DNA from: Pseudescherichia sp039594205
Lineage (GTDB): Bacteria > Pseudomonadota > Gammaproteobacteria > Enterobacterales > Enterobacteriaceae
Direction of reading: 5' to 3'
DNA length: 21,812 nucleotides
Assembly (NCBI GenBank): GCA_039594205.1
Contig: JBCNNW010000075.1
Coordinates: 1 to 21,812 of the forward strand
This document shows positions 15,800-21,812 of this stretch, one piece after another. Numbering within the stretch: position 1 is the first letter of the stretch; the number at the start of each line of letters is the position of its first letter. A program made the translations under genes and the position numbers. The notes under the pieces are model-generated. The model was not told the DNA's origin and made no database searches. It saw only the letters and a program-made list of their open reading frames with translations.

Positions 15800-17414
15800 C
15801 CTGCTCCTCCTTTTCCAGCCCGCACAGCCCCATGTAGACCCAACGGGTAAACTCGCTCTCCCGTAGCGCATCACCCCAGGCAACGGGTTGGATGCCTTTC
15901 CAGCGCTCGTTAAGAAACTGCGACAGCTGGCTGAGAGTCCGCGCCTCATTAGTAGTTGTGAGTCGGTTAAGCAGCCCCGCGGCCCGGCAGGCGCACAGTT
16001 CGCCCTGGCAGGTGCCCATTCCGACGCGAGTTCGGCGGCGCAGATCGAGCAGAGAGCGCACGTTAAGATGTTCAACCGCATACTGCACCTCCCCGGCGGT
16101 GACGGCCTCGCACTCGCACACCAGGCTGCGGCTGTGGCGCGTCTCCTCAGGCCAGGCCGAGACGCGGTCACCGTGGCGATAGAGGGCCGAGCCGCGCAGC
16201 GGGGCGGGGAGTGAGAGGGTCTTCCGTACCGCATCGATCGGCTCCCGTGAGCCAGGCAGCGGATCGCGGGCGGTAGTGCAGGGGGCGCTATGGTTAAGCT
16301 TGCGGCACACGACGTCGGTAGCCCACTCGGCCATCAGGCGATAGGTCATCAGCTTCCCGCCGGTAATAGTGATAAACCCCTCCAGCCCGTCGCGTTGAGC
16401 ATGATCGAGCAGCACAATGCCGCGGCTGACGCTGCGCCCGGTCGGATCATCATCGCTTGCCACCAGCGGGCGCACCCCGGCATAGGCGCGCAGGATGCGC
16501 GTTCTGCCCATTATGGGAGCCAGCCTCTCACCCTCACGCAGCAGAATATCGACCTCTTCAGGCGTGACTCGGTTGGCGTCGATCTCGCTATAGTCAATGC
16601 GGGTTGAGGTAGTACCAATTAAAGAAATGGTATCGCCGGGCACCAGAATGTCAGCATCGGCAGGTTTACGGCAGCGGTTGATCACATGTTGATTAATGCG
16701 GTGATCGAGGATCAGCAGCGAACCTTTCGCCGGGAACATACGAATGGATAAGTCGGCGTATTCAGCGATGCGCTGCCCCCAGATACCCGCCGCATTGACC
16801 ACGACGCTGGCATACCGTTCGCTGTGCTCACGATAGTGGTTATTAAAGAGCCGCACCCCACACACGCGATCTCCCCGACGAATCAGGCCGGTGACCTCAT
16901 AGCCCGTCAGGATACGCGCCCCATGCTCCTGGGCATCCAGCATATTAGCCGCCGTGAGTCGAAAAGGATCGACGGTGCCGTCCGGCACCTTAACCGCGCC
17001 AATCAGTGCCGGGTTGACGGCAGGCTCCAGCCGACGAGCAAAAAGAGGATCGATGGCTTCGGCATCAATACCCGCCGAGATACAGGCGGTAATAAAGGTG
17101 TGCTGGAACGCGAGATCGTCTTCGGGAAGGGTAATGAACAGCCCGTCGGTGGGTTCAACACAGTGGCGGGCGATGCGTTTGAGGATCTGGTTTTCGGCAA
17201 TGCACTCGCGGGCGGATTCGTTATCGGTAACCGCATAGCGTGCGCCGCTGTGCAGCAGGCCGTGATTACGCCCGGTGGCGCCGGTAGCAATGTCATGGCG
17301 CTCGACCAGCACAACGTTTAGCCCGCGCAGGGCGCAGTCGCGTGCGATACCCGCCCCGGTGGCGCCGCCGCCAATGATAATCACATCGCTATAGTGAGGA
17401 TCGTGAATAGCCAC
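15789..17414 (-). CDS. glpA: Anaerobic glycerol-3-phosphate dehydrogenase subunit A (GTG start)
   Basis: Catalytic FAD subunit oxidising glycerol-3-phosphate to dihydroxyacetone phosphate in anaerobic growth. 541 residues (E. coli 542). The FAD loop GGGATGAGIARD is at 15-26 and RNHGLLHSGARYA is the conserved substrate/FAD segment. A BFD-like iron-sulfur region lies at the C-terminus, with CEC at 433-435 and CQGELCAC at 469-476. The start codon is GTG (complement of CAC at 17412-17414), with GAGGG six bases upstream. An ATG 13 bases further up is out of frame. The GTG start reproduces the E. coli N-terminal length. Divergent from glpT across a shared control region. Confidence 0.95.
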   Translation of the reverse strand: MAIHDPHYSDVIIIGGGATGAGIARDCALRGLNVVLVERHDIATGATGRNHGLLHSGARYAVTDNESARECIAENQILKRIARHCVEPTDGLFITLPEDDLAFQHTFITACISAGIDAEAIDPLFARRLEPAVNPALIGAVKVPDGTVDPFRLTAANMLDAQEHGARILTGYEVTGLIRRGDRVCGVRLFNNHYREHSERYASVVVNAAGIWGQRIAEYADLSIRMFPAKGSLLILDHRINQHVINRCRKPADADILVPGDTISLIGTTSTRIDYSEIDANRVTPEEVDILLREGERLAPIMGRTRILRAYAGVRPLVASDDDPTGRSVSRGIVLLDHAQRDGLEGFITITGGKLMTYRLMAEWATDVVCRKLNHSAPCTTARDPLPGSREPIDAVRKTLSLPAPLRGSALYRHGDRVSAWPEETRHSRSLVCECEAVTAGEVQYAVEHLNVRSLLDLRRRTRVGMGTCQGELCACRAAGLLNRLTTTNEARTLSQLSQFLNERWKGIQPVAWGDALRESEFTRWVYMGLCGLEKEEQDEL

Positions 17415-17465
17415 TCTCTGCCCTCATGTTCGTTTTTTTATCATTTAGCCATGGCGGAGCGATTT

Positions 17466-17502
17466 TTTGTTTTATTTCGAACACTAGCGAGCGTGATTCG
17501 AA
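17466..17502. promoter_or_regulatory. Candidate GlpR operator region between glpA and glpT
   Basis: Two TTCGAA cores occur at 17476-17481 and 17497-17502. 17466-17485 fits a recalled GlpR palindrome (roughly WATKTTCG-WWWW-CGAAMATW) at 7 of 8 bases in the right half and 5 of 8 in the left. The second core is followed by a perfect right half (CGAAAATA) but has no left half. ATGTTCG at 17426-17432, just upstream of glpA, is a further half-site. The equivalent region is GlpR-repressed in E. coli. Confidence 0.5.
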
Positions 17503-17560
17503 AATAAATTTGTGGGGTAATGCGCTTTATTGCGCATTCTGTCATATTTCTGTAACAATC

Positions 17561-17576
17561 TGTGCGGGGATTCACA
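17561..17576. promoter_or_regulatory. CRP-cAMP binding site for glpT/glpACB
   Basis: TGTGC-N6-TCACA matches the CRP consensus TGTGA-N6-TCACA at 9 of 10 core bases. If TAACAT at 17598-17603 is the glpT -10, the site is centred about 41 bases before the start point, the class II activator position. Catabolite control of the glp genes is well established in E. coli. Confidence 0.8.
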
Positions 17577-17669
17577 GTAACAATTACCGATATTACTTAA
17601 CATCGCCGCCTCGCTGGAGTGGTGAGGCACTTAAACCCTATAAATTTAATACTTGGCCACGGAGGCTAC

Positions 17670-19019
17670 ATGCTCAGTATCTTTAAACCAGCGCCACATC
17701 AGGCGCGCCTGGGACAGGCAGAAATCGATCCCCTATACCGCCGTTTACGCTGGCAAATCTTTATTGGCATCTTCTTTGGCTACGCGGCTTACTACCTGGT
17801 GCGTAAAAACTTTGCCCTTGCCATGCCCTATCTGGTGGAGCAGGGCTTTTCGCGGGGCGATCTCGGATTCGCGCTGTCGGGCATCTCCATTGCCTACGGT
17901 TTCTCGAAGTTCATTATGGGTTCGGTATCGGATCGCTCTAACCCGCGGGTTTTCCTCCCTGCCGGTCTGATTCTGGCGGCGGCGGTGATGCTGTTTATGG
18001 GCTTTGTGCCCTGGGCGACATCGAGCATTGCCGTGATGTTTGTCCTGCTCTTCCTGTGCGGTTGGTTCCAGGGGATGGGATGGCCGCCGTGCGGGCGTAC
18101 CATGGTCCACTGGTGGTCGCAGAAAGAGCGCGGCGGTATTGTTTCGGTGTGGAACTGCGCGCACAACGTGGGCGGCGGTATCCCACCTCTGCTGTTCCTG
18201 CTGGGGATGGCCTGGTTTAACGACTGGAAAGCCGCGCTCTATATGCCGGCGTTCGGTGCGATTGTGGTGGCAATCATTGCCTTTGCGCTGATGCGCGATA
18301 CGCCGCAGTCCCAGGGTCTGCCGCCTATTGAAGAGTACAAGAATGACTATCCGGATGACTACAGCGAGCAGCACGAAGAGGAGCTGACCGCTAAACAGAT
18401 CTTCATGAAGTATGTCCTGCCTAACAAGCTGCTGTGGTACATCGCCGTGGCAAACGTCTTTGTCTATCTGCTGCGTTACGGCATCCTCGACTGGTCGCCA
18501 ACCTACCTGCGGGAGGTGAAGCATTTTGCGCTGGATAAATCCTCCTGGGCCTACTTCCTCTATGAGTATGCGGGGATCCCTGGCACGCTGCTGTGCGGCT
18601 GGATGTCGGATAAGGTGTTTAAAGGTAACCGTGGCGCGACGGGCGTCTTCTTTATGACGCTGGTAACCATCGCTACCGTGGTGTACTGGCTCAACCCGGC
18701 GGGTAACCCAGGGGTGGATATGGCCTGCATGATTGTTATCGGCTTCCTGATCTATGGCCCGGTGATGCTGATTGGTCTGCATGCCCTGGAGCTGGCACCG
18801 AAAAAAGCAGCAGGTACGGCGGCGGGCTTTACCGGCCTGTTTGGTTATCTGGGCGGTTCGGTGGCGGCGAGTGCCATCGTAGGCTATACCGTGGACTTCT
18901 TCGGCTGGGACGGTGGTTTTATGGTGATGATCGGCGGAAGCGTGCTGGCGGTATTGCTGCTGACGGTGGTGATGTTTGGTGAGAAACGGCACCATGCGGA
19001 GATGCTGGCGCGTCGTTAA
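17670..19019 (+). CDS. glpT: Glycerol-3-phosphate/phosphate antiporter
   Basis: Inner-membrane major facilitator that imports glycerol-3-phosphate in exchange for phosphate. 449 residues (E. coli 452) from the ATG at 17670 (MLSIFKPAPHQ), with GGAGG five bases before it; the in-frame ATG at 17619 adds 17 non-family residues. Twelve hydrophobic helices are evident. The substrate-binding residues are at E. coli numbers: Arg45 and Lys46 (YYLVRKNFAL), His165 (WNCAHNVGG) and Arg269 (LLRYGILDW). The MFS loop motif is GSVSDRSNPR (84-93). It is divergent from glpACB. A terminator begins 19 nt after the stop, and glpQ, its usual operon partner, does not follow. Confidence 0.97.
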   Translation: MLSIFKPAPHQARLGQAEIDPLYRRLRWQIFIGIFFGYAAYYLVRKNFALAMPYLVEQGFSRGDLGFALSGISIAYGFSKFIMGSVSDRSNPRVFLPAGLILAAAVMLFMGFVPWATSSIAVMFVLLFLCGWFQGMGWPPCGRTMVHWWSQKERGGIVSVWNCAHNVGGGIPPLLFLLGMAWFNDWKAALYMPAFGAIVVAIIAFALMRDTPQSQGLPPIEEYKNDYPDDYSEQHEEELTAKQIFMKYVLPNKLLWYIAVANVFVYLLRYGILDWSPTYLREVKHFALDKSSWAYFLYEYAGIPGTLLCGWMSDKVFKGNRGATGVFFMTLVTIATVVYWLNPAGNPGVDMACMIVIGFLIYGPVMLIGLHALELAPKKAAGTAAGFTGLFGYLGGSVAASAIVGYTVDFFGWDGGFMVMIGGSVLAVLLLTVVMFGEKRHHAEMLARR

Positions 19020-19034
19020 TAAGTACTAAAATAG

Positions 19035-19059
19035 AAAAGGGCCGCAAGGCCCTTTTTTT
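19035..19059 (+). terminator. Intrinsic terminator after glpT
   Basis: GGGCC-GCAA-GGCCC (19039-19052) is a short stem with a stable GCAA tetraloop, followed by seven T. Four A before it can pair with the T run. It ends the glpT transcript directly after the gene. Confidence 0.92.
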
Positions 19060-19277
19060 ATATCCAGGAAACAGGTAAGGTTGCAGTAGCATTTAGTTCT
19101 TATTAATCATATAAAATCAATAGATTATGTTGATGATCCGCGCAGCGATCCTGGATGACCCAGTGCGACTCTCTGTTTACCTTTTTTCACTATTTAACGC
19201 TAAATATTGCTGTTAACGTCGAATAATAATTTATTTACATGTACGGCGGCGTGAAAAAATAAGCGTCGGACTGTATG
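19060..19277. other. AT-rich intergenic stretch without a recognisable gene
   Basis: Between the glpT terminator and the next promoter I find no credible coding frame. The bases are AT-rich except for a roughly 40-bp GC-richer patch near 19130-19172. In E. coli glpQ would lie here. I see no glpQ, inaA or transposase remnant by eye, and no clear terminal repeats. Confidence 0.6.
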
Positions 19278-19305
19278 TTGAAAGTATTCACTATCGCCAT
19301 ATAAT
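19278..19305 (+). promoter_or_regulatory. Sigma-70 promoter of the winged-helix regulator gene
   Basis: TTGAAA (19278-19283), a 16-base spacer and a perfect TATAAT (19300-19305). The start point would be near 19312, giving a leader of about 60 nt. That leader holds a small inverted repeat CTTAT-GAA-ATAAG (19326-19338). Confidence 0.75.
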
Positions 19306-19373
19306 CGTTCTTATTATCAGTGCGGCTTATGAAATAAGGATCGAACGGCACTCTACGGACAGTTTTAAAAGAT

Positions 19374-19811
19374 ATGAGTAAAGATACGATGGGATATCGG
19401 CTATACGGTTACGTAATAGGCAAAGAAATTCACTTCGAAATTGAAAACCGAAGGCTCTATCGCCTGCCGCAGGGACGCGCCGATAAATCGTTTATCTTTG
19501 GCTCGGTATTATTTAACCATACGATGCTGCATCTTTTTGTTTATCTATTACAGCATGGCCGTCAGACGACGGTGCCGCGCGAGGAGCTGCTGCGCGTGGT
19601 GTGGGAAGAGAACGATCTGGTGCCATCGAGCCAGCGCCTGTGGCAGGTATTAAAGAACCTTAACCGCCGACTCAGCCTGCTGGGATTACCCGATGATTTT
19701 ATCGTCAACGTCAGGGGAAGCGGCTATATGATTAACTATGTTGATATTACGCCAATCTATTACAGAGTCAGTGAACTCCAGCGCTGCCCTGAGAAAATAA
19801 TGGAGAGTTAG
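19374..19811 (+). CDS. Stand-alone winged-helix regulator (OmpR/ToxR/CadC DNA-binding type), unnamed
   Basis: 145 residues, not recognised as a named gene. Residues about 12-34 look like the leading beta strands (IHFEIENRRLYRLP). Helices follow at about 49-62 and 67-77 (PREELLRVVW), then a recognition-helix candidate SSQRLWQVLKNLNRRLSLLG (85-104) and the wing FIVNVRGSGYMINY (109-122). This is the trans_reg_C fold of OmpR, ToxR and CadC. No receiver domain, transmembrane segment or periplasmic domain is attached, so it is a DNA-binding module alone. The next in-frame Met (19389) is an alternative start; neither has a strong ribosome site. It is more AT-rich than its neighbours, has its own promoter and terminator, and replaces genes found here in relatives, suggesting acquisition. 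Target genes are unknown. Confidence 0.8.
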   Translation: MSKDTMGYRLYGYVIGKEIHFEIENRRLYRLPQGRADKSFIFGSVLFNHTMLHLFVYLLQHGRQTTVPREELLRVVWEENDLVPSSQRLWQVLKNLNRRLSLLGLPDDFIVNVRGSGYMINYVDITPIYYRVSELQRCPEKIMES

Positions 19812-19846
19812 CTATTCCGGCGTGAGTGATGTCAACCCGGAAATTT

Positions 19847-19879
19847 ATCCCTGAACATGTGTGTGCTCAGGGATTTTTT
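19847..19879 (+). terminator. Intrinsic terminator after the winged-helix gene
   Basis: ATCCCTGA / TCAGGGAT (19847-19854 with 19867-19874) forms an 8-bp stem with a 12-base loop, followed by a T run to 19879, 35 nt after the stop. On the minus strand the tail is less uniform (ATAAATTT), so termination of yfaE there is uncertain. Confidence 0.82.
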
Positions 19880-19897
19880 ATATTTGCCGGTCGCCAA

Positions 19898-20152
19898 CTA
19901 CAGGTCGAGTTCAATATCGCCCATGGCCCGACAGCAGCAGGGGAGGATCTCCCCGGCCTGGATAAAGGCCAACGGCTCGGTGAGCCACTCAACCTGACCA
20001 GCAATCAGCCGGGTGCGGCAGGAGCCGCAGTAGCCCTCCCGGCACTGATACTCTACGTTAACCTTGTGGAACTCTAACGCCGCCAGCAGCGACGGATGTT
20101 CATCCTGGCACAGCAGCTGTGCGCCAGAGATGCGCAGCGTCACCGCACCCAT
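19898..20152 (-). CDS. yfaE: [2Fe-2S] ferredoxin YfaE (diferric-tyrosyl cofactor maintenance)
   Basis: 84 residues, the E. coli length, plant-type ferredoxin fold. The cluster ligands are in CREGYCGSC (Cys37, Cys42, Cys45), with the fourth among Cys72-74 in LPCCCRA. In E. coli YfaE delivers electrons for assembly and repair of the diferric-tyrosyl radical cofactor of NrdB. Its start codon overlaps the nrdB stop by one base (TGATG), so it should be co-translated with its client. It is the last gene of nrdAB-yfaE; in E. coli inaA lies next, here replaced by the winged-helix gene converging from the other side. Confidence 0.95.
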   Translation of the reverse strand: MGAVTLRISGAQLLCQDEHPSLLAALEFHKVNVEYQCREGYCGSCRTRLIAGQVEWLTEPLAFIQAGEILPCCCRAMGDIELDL

Positions 20153-21282
20153 CAGAGCTGGAAGTCACTAAGATCGTCGGTGTTCACTTCCGAATCGATC
20201 TGCCCGACCAGATAGGAGCTTACCTCAACCTCCTGCGGCGCGACCTGCACATTGTCAGAGACCAGCCAGGTGTTGATCCACGGGATCGGGTTGGAACGGG
20301 TTTTAAACGGCAGATCCAGACCCACCGCCTGCATGCGGATATTGGTGATGTACTCGACGTACTGGCAGAGAATATCTTTGTTCAGGCCGATCATCGAGCC
20401 GCCCTGGAAGAGATACTCTGCCCACTCTTTCTCCTGCACTGCCGCCTGCACGAAGAGATCGTAAGAGGCCTGCTTGCACTCCTCAGCAATTTCCGCCATC
20501 TCCGGATCGTCTACGCCGCTGCGCAGCAGGTTCAGCATATGCTGGGTACCGGTCAGGTGCAGGGCTTCGTCACGGGCAATCAGACGGATGATCTTGGCGT
20601 TGCCTTCCATCAGTTCGCGTTCGGCGAAGGCGAAGGAGCAGGCAAAGCTGACATAGAAGCGGATCGCTTCCAGCGCGTTAACGCTCATCAGGCAGAGGTA
20701 GAGCTTCTTCTTCAGCTCGCGCAGGTTCACGGTCACGGTCTGGCCGTTGACGGTATGCGTCCCTTCGCCCAGCAGATGCCAGTAGCTGGTCAGCTGGATC
20801 AGGTCGTCATAGAAGTGGGAGATACCCTCCGCACGCTTGAGGATCTGCTCGTTGGTGACGATATCATCGAAGACGATCGCCGGATCGTTAACGATGTTAC
20901 GGATGATATGGGTGTAGGAGCGCGAGTGGATGGTCTCGGAGAACGCCCAGGTTTCAACCCAGGTTTCCAGCTCAGGGATAGAGATCAGCGGCAGCAGCGC
21001 CACGTTTGGACTGCGGCCCTGAATAGAGTCCAGCAGCGTCTGATACTTCAGGTTGCTGAGGAAGATGTGCTTTTCATGCTCCGGCAGCGCCTGGAAGTCG
21101 ATGCGATCCCGCGAGACGTCAACCTCTTCCGGACGCCAGAAGAAGGAGAGCTGCTTTTCAATCAGCTTTTCAAAGATGTCATATTTTTGCTGATCGTAGC
21201 GGGCGACGTTGACCGACTGGCCGAAAAACATCGGCTCTTTTAGCTGATCGTTCTTCGTCTGTGAAAAGGTGGTGTATGCCAT
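20152..21282 (-). CDS. nrdB: Class Ia ribonucleotide reductase beta subunit
   Basis: Carries the diferric centre and tyrosyl radical that NrdA needs to reduce ribonucleoside diphosphates. 376 residues, as in E. coli. Counting Met1, the iron ligands are Asp85, Glu116, His119, Glu205, Glu239 and His242. The radical is Tyr123 in HSRSYTHI (Tyr122 in mature numbering). Trp49 and C-terminal Tyr357 of the radical-transfer path are present. The C-terminal tail ending DDLSDFQL is the peptide that docks on NrdA. It is separated from nrdA by 106 bp that hold an inverted REP pair, and overlaps yfaE by one base. Confidence 0.98.
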   Translation of the reverse strand: MAYTTFSQTKNDQLKEPMFFGQSVNVARYDQQKYDIFEKLIEKQLSFFWRPEEVDVSRDRIDFQALPEHEKHIFLSNLKYQTLLDSIQGRSPNVALLPLISIPELETWVETWAFSETIHSRSYTHIIRNIVNDPAIVFDDIVTNEQILKRAEGISHFYDDLIQLTSYWHLLGEGTHTVNGQTVTVNLRELKKKLYLCLMSVNALEAIRFYVSFACSFAFAERELMEGNAKIIRLIARDEALHLTGTQHMLNLLRSGVDDPEMAEIAEECKQASYDLFVQAAVQEKEWAEYLFQGGSMIGLNKDILCQYVEYITNIRMQAVGLDLPFKTRSNPIPWINTWLVSDNVQVAPQEVEVSSYLVGQIDSEVNTDDLSDFQL

Positions 21283-21310
21283 GGGAGTGTTTCCTGTCCT
21301 GCTAGTATAC

Positions 21311-21382
21311 GCCGGGTGGCGCTTCGCTTACCCGGCCTACAAAACCTGATCTGTAGGCCCGGCAAGCTTTGCGCCGCCGGGC
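21311..21382. repeat. BIME: two inverted REP units between nrdA and nrdB
   Basis: One REP unit spans 21311-21340 (starts GCCGGGTGGCG, ends CCCGGCCTAC) and a second in opposite orientation spans 21353-21382 (starts GTAGGCCCGGC, ends GCGCCGCCGGGC), 12 bases apart. In the nrdAB transcript each can form a hairpin, and the two can pair with each other. Confidence 0.87.
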
Positions 21383-21388
21383 GATTCA

Positions 21389-21812
21389 TCAAATCTTACA
21401 TGCGCCGCTTTCGCAGCCGTCGTCCTGAATAGATGGCACCATGTCATCCTGCGCATCTTCCGCACCGTCACGGGTGTTTTGATAGTACAGAGTCTTGACG
21501 CCAAACTTATAGGCAGTGAGCAGATCCTTCAGCAGCTGCTGCATCGGCACTTTGCCAGACGGGAAGCGGGACGGATCGTAGTTGGTGTTCGCAGAGATCG
21601 ACTGGTCGATAAACTTCTGCATGATGCCCACCAGCTGCAGGTAACCGTCGTTGTTTGGCATCTCCCACAGCAGCTCATAGTTGTTTTTCAGGTGCTCATA
21701 GTCCGGCACCACCTGGCGCAGGATGCCATCTTTCGACGCTTTGATGCTCACGTGGCCGCGCGGCGGCTCAATGCCGTTGGTGGCGTTAGAGATCTGCGAT
21801 GAGGTCTCAGAC
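21389..21812 (-). CDS. nrdA: Class Ia ribonucleotide reductase alpha subunit (3' end only)
   Basis: Catalytic subunit that reduces all four ribonucleoside diphosphates. Only the last 140 or so codons are in the window; the frame is open to base 21812 and the start lies beyond it. The visible part starts near ETSSQISNATNGIEPPRG and continues through the conserved YDPSRFPSGKVPMQQLL. It ends in the C-terminal DDGCESGACKI, whose two cysteines shuttle reducing power from thioredoxin or glutaredoxin to the active site. The in-frame GTG at 21751 is an internal valine. First gene of the nrdAB-yfaE operon. Confidence 0.97.
   Translation of the reverse strand, partial: SETSSQISNATNGIEPPRGHVSIKASKDGILRQVVPDYEHLKNNYELLWEMPNNDGYLQLVGIMQKFIDQSISANTNYDPSRFPSGKVPMQQLLKDLLTAYKFGVKTLYYQNTRDGAEDAQDDMVPSIQDDGCESGACKI

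Noticed and set aside
17745..18995. Long minus-strand open frame (416 codons) opposite glpT
   Set aside because: The translation is rich in His, Arg and Gln with no domain signature, typical of the complement of a membrane protein gene.
19826..20077. 83-codon plus-strand frame after the winged-helix gene
   Set aside because: It begins inside the terminator hairpin region and runs antisense through yfaE, with no ribosome site.
20119..21243. Long open frame (374 codons) on the plus strand opposite nrdB
   Set aside because: It is the antisense shadow of a highly conserved, codon-biased gene; no family motif or ribosome site supports it.
1..21812. CRISPR arrays, tRNA/rRNA genes, transposons, prophage or defence genes
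   Set aside because: No regular spaced repeats, cloverleaf sequence, transposase, integrase or phage-like gene was seen; the only repeats are REP elements.

Overview
This window is a block of enterobacterial chromosome. Gene content, order and predicted protein lengths follow Escherichia/Salmonella/Enterobacter/Klebsiella relatives: nuoMN, rbn, elaA, elaB, menDHBCE, yfaZ, yfaY, glpCBA, glpT, yfaE and nrdBA. Family key residues fall at the E. coli positions in nearly every enzyme. A chemotaxis gene beside nuoN and the absence of an arn/pmrD block between menE and yfaZ argue against E. coli itself. The sequence does not let me name the genus.

Layout. Positions 1-2614 (+) hold the 3' part of nuoM and all of nuoN, the end of the respiratory complex I operon, closed by a strong terminator and a REP element. 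Positions 2710-4707 (-) hold cheV, with a near-ideal flagellar sigma-28 promoter just upstream, and rbn (RNase BN/Z). Positions 4768-5597 (+) hold elaA and elaB. Positions 5746-11371 (+) hold menD-menH-menB-menC-menE, a tightly packed menaquinone operon (mostly 1-4 nt overlaps) that makes o-succinylbenzoyl-CoA and 1,4-dihydroxy-2-naphthoyl-CoA from isochorismate. menF, the isochorismate synthase gene expected between elaB and menD, is not there. Positions 11487-13342 (+) hold yfaZ (outer-membrane protein) and yfaY (CinA-like).

Positions 13356-17414 (-) hold glpA-glpB-glpC, anaerobic glycerol-3-phosphate dehydrogenase. It is divergent from glpT (17670-19019, +) across a 255-bp control region with a clear CRP site and TTCGAA-type GlpR-like motifs. 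glpT ends at its own terminator and glpQ does not follow. The next 354 bp are AT-rich and lead, from a good sigma-70 promoter, into a small stand-alone ToxR/CadC-type winged-helix regulator (19374-19811), the only clearly accessory gene here. Positions 19898-21812 (-) hold the end of nrdA, nrdB and yfaE: class Ia ribonucleotide reductase and its ferredoxin, with a REP pair (BIME) between nrdA and nrdB.

The genes link central energy metabolism (complex I, menaquinone and the anaerobic glycerol-3-phosphate dehydrogenase that reduces menaquinone) with small conserved accessory genes. I see no phage, transposon, CRISPR, tRNA/rRNA or defence cassette, and no convincing undescribed multi-gene system. 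The points most worth a second look are the sigma-28-driven cheV, the missing menF and glpQ, and the AT-rich regulator island.
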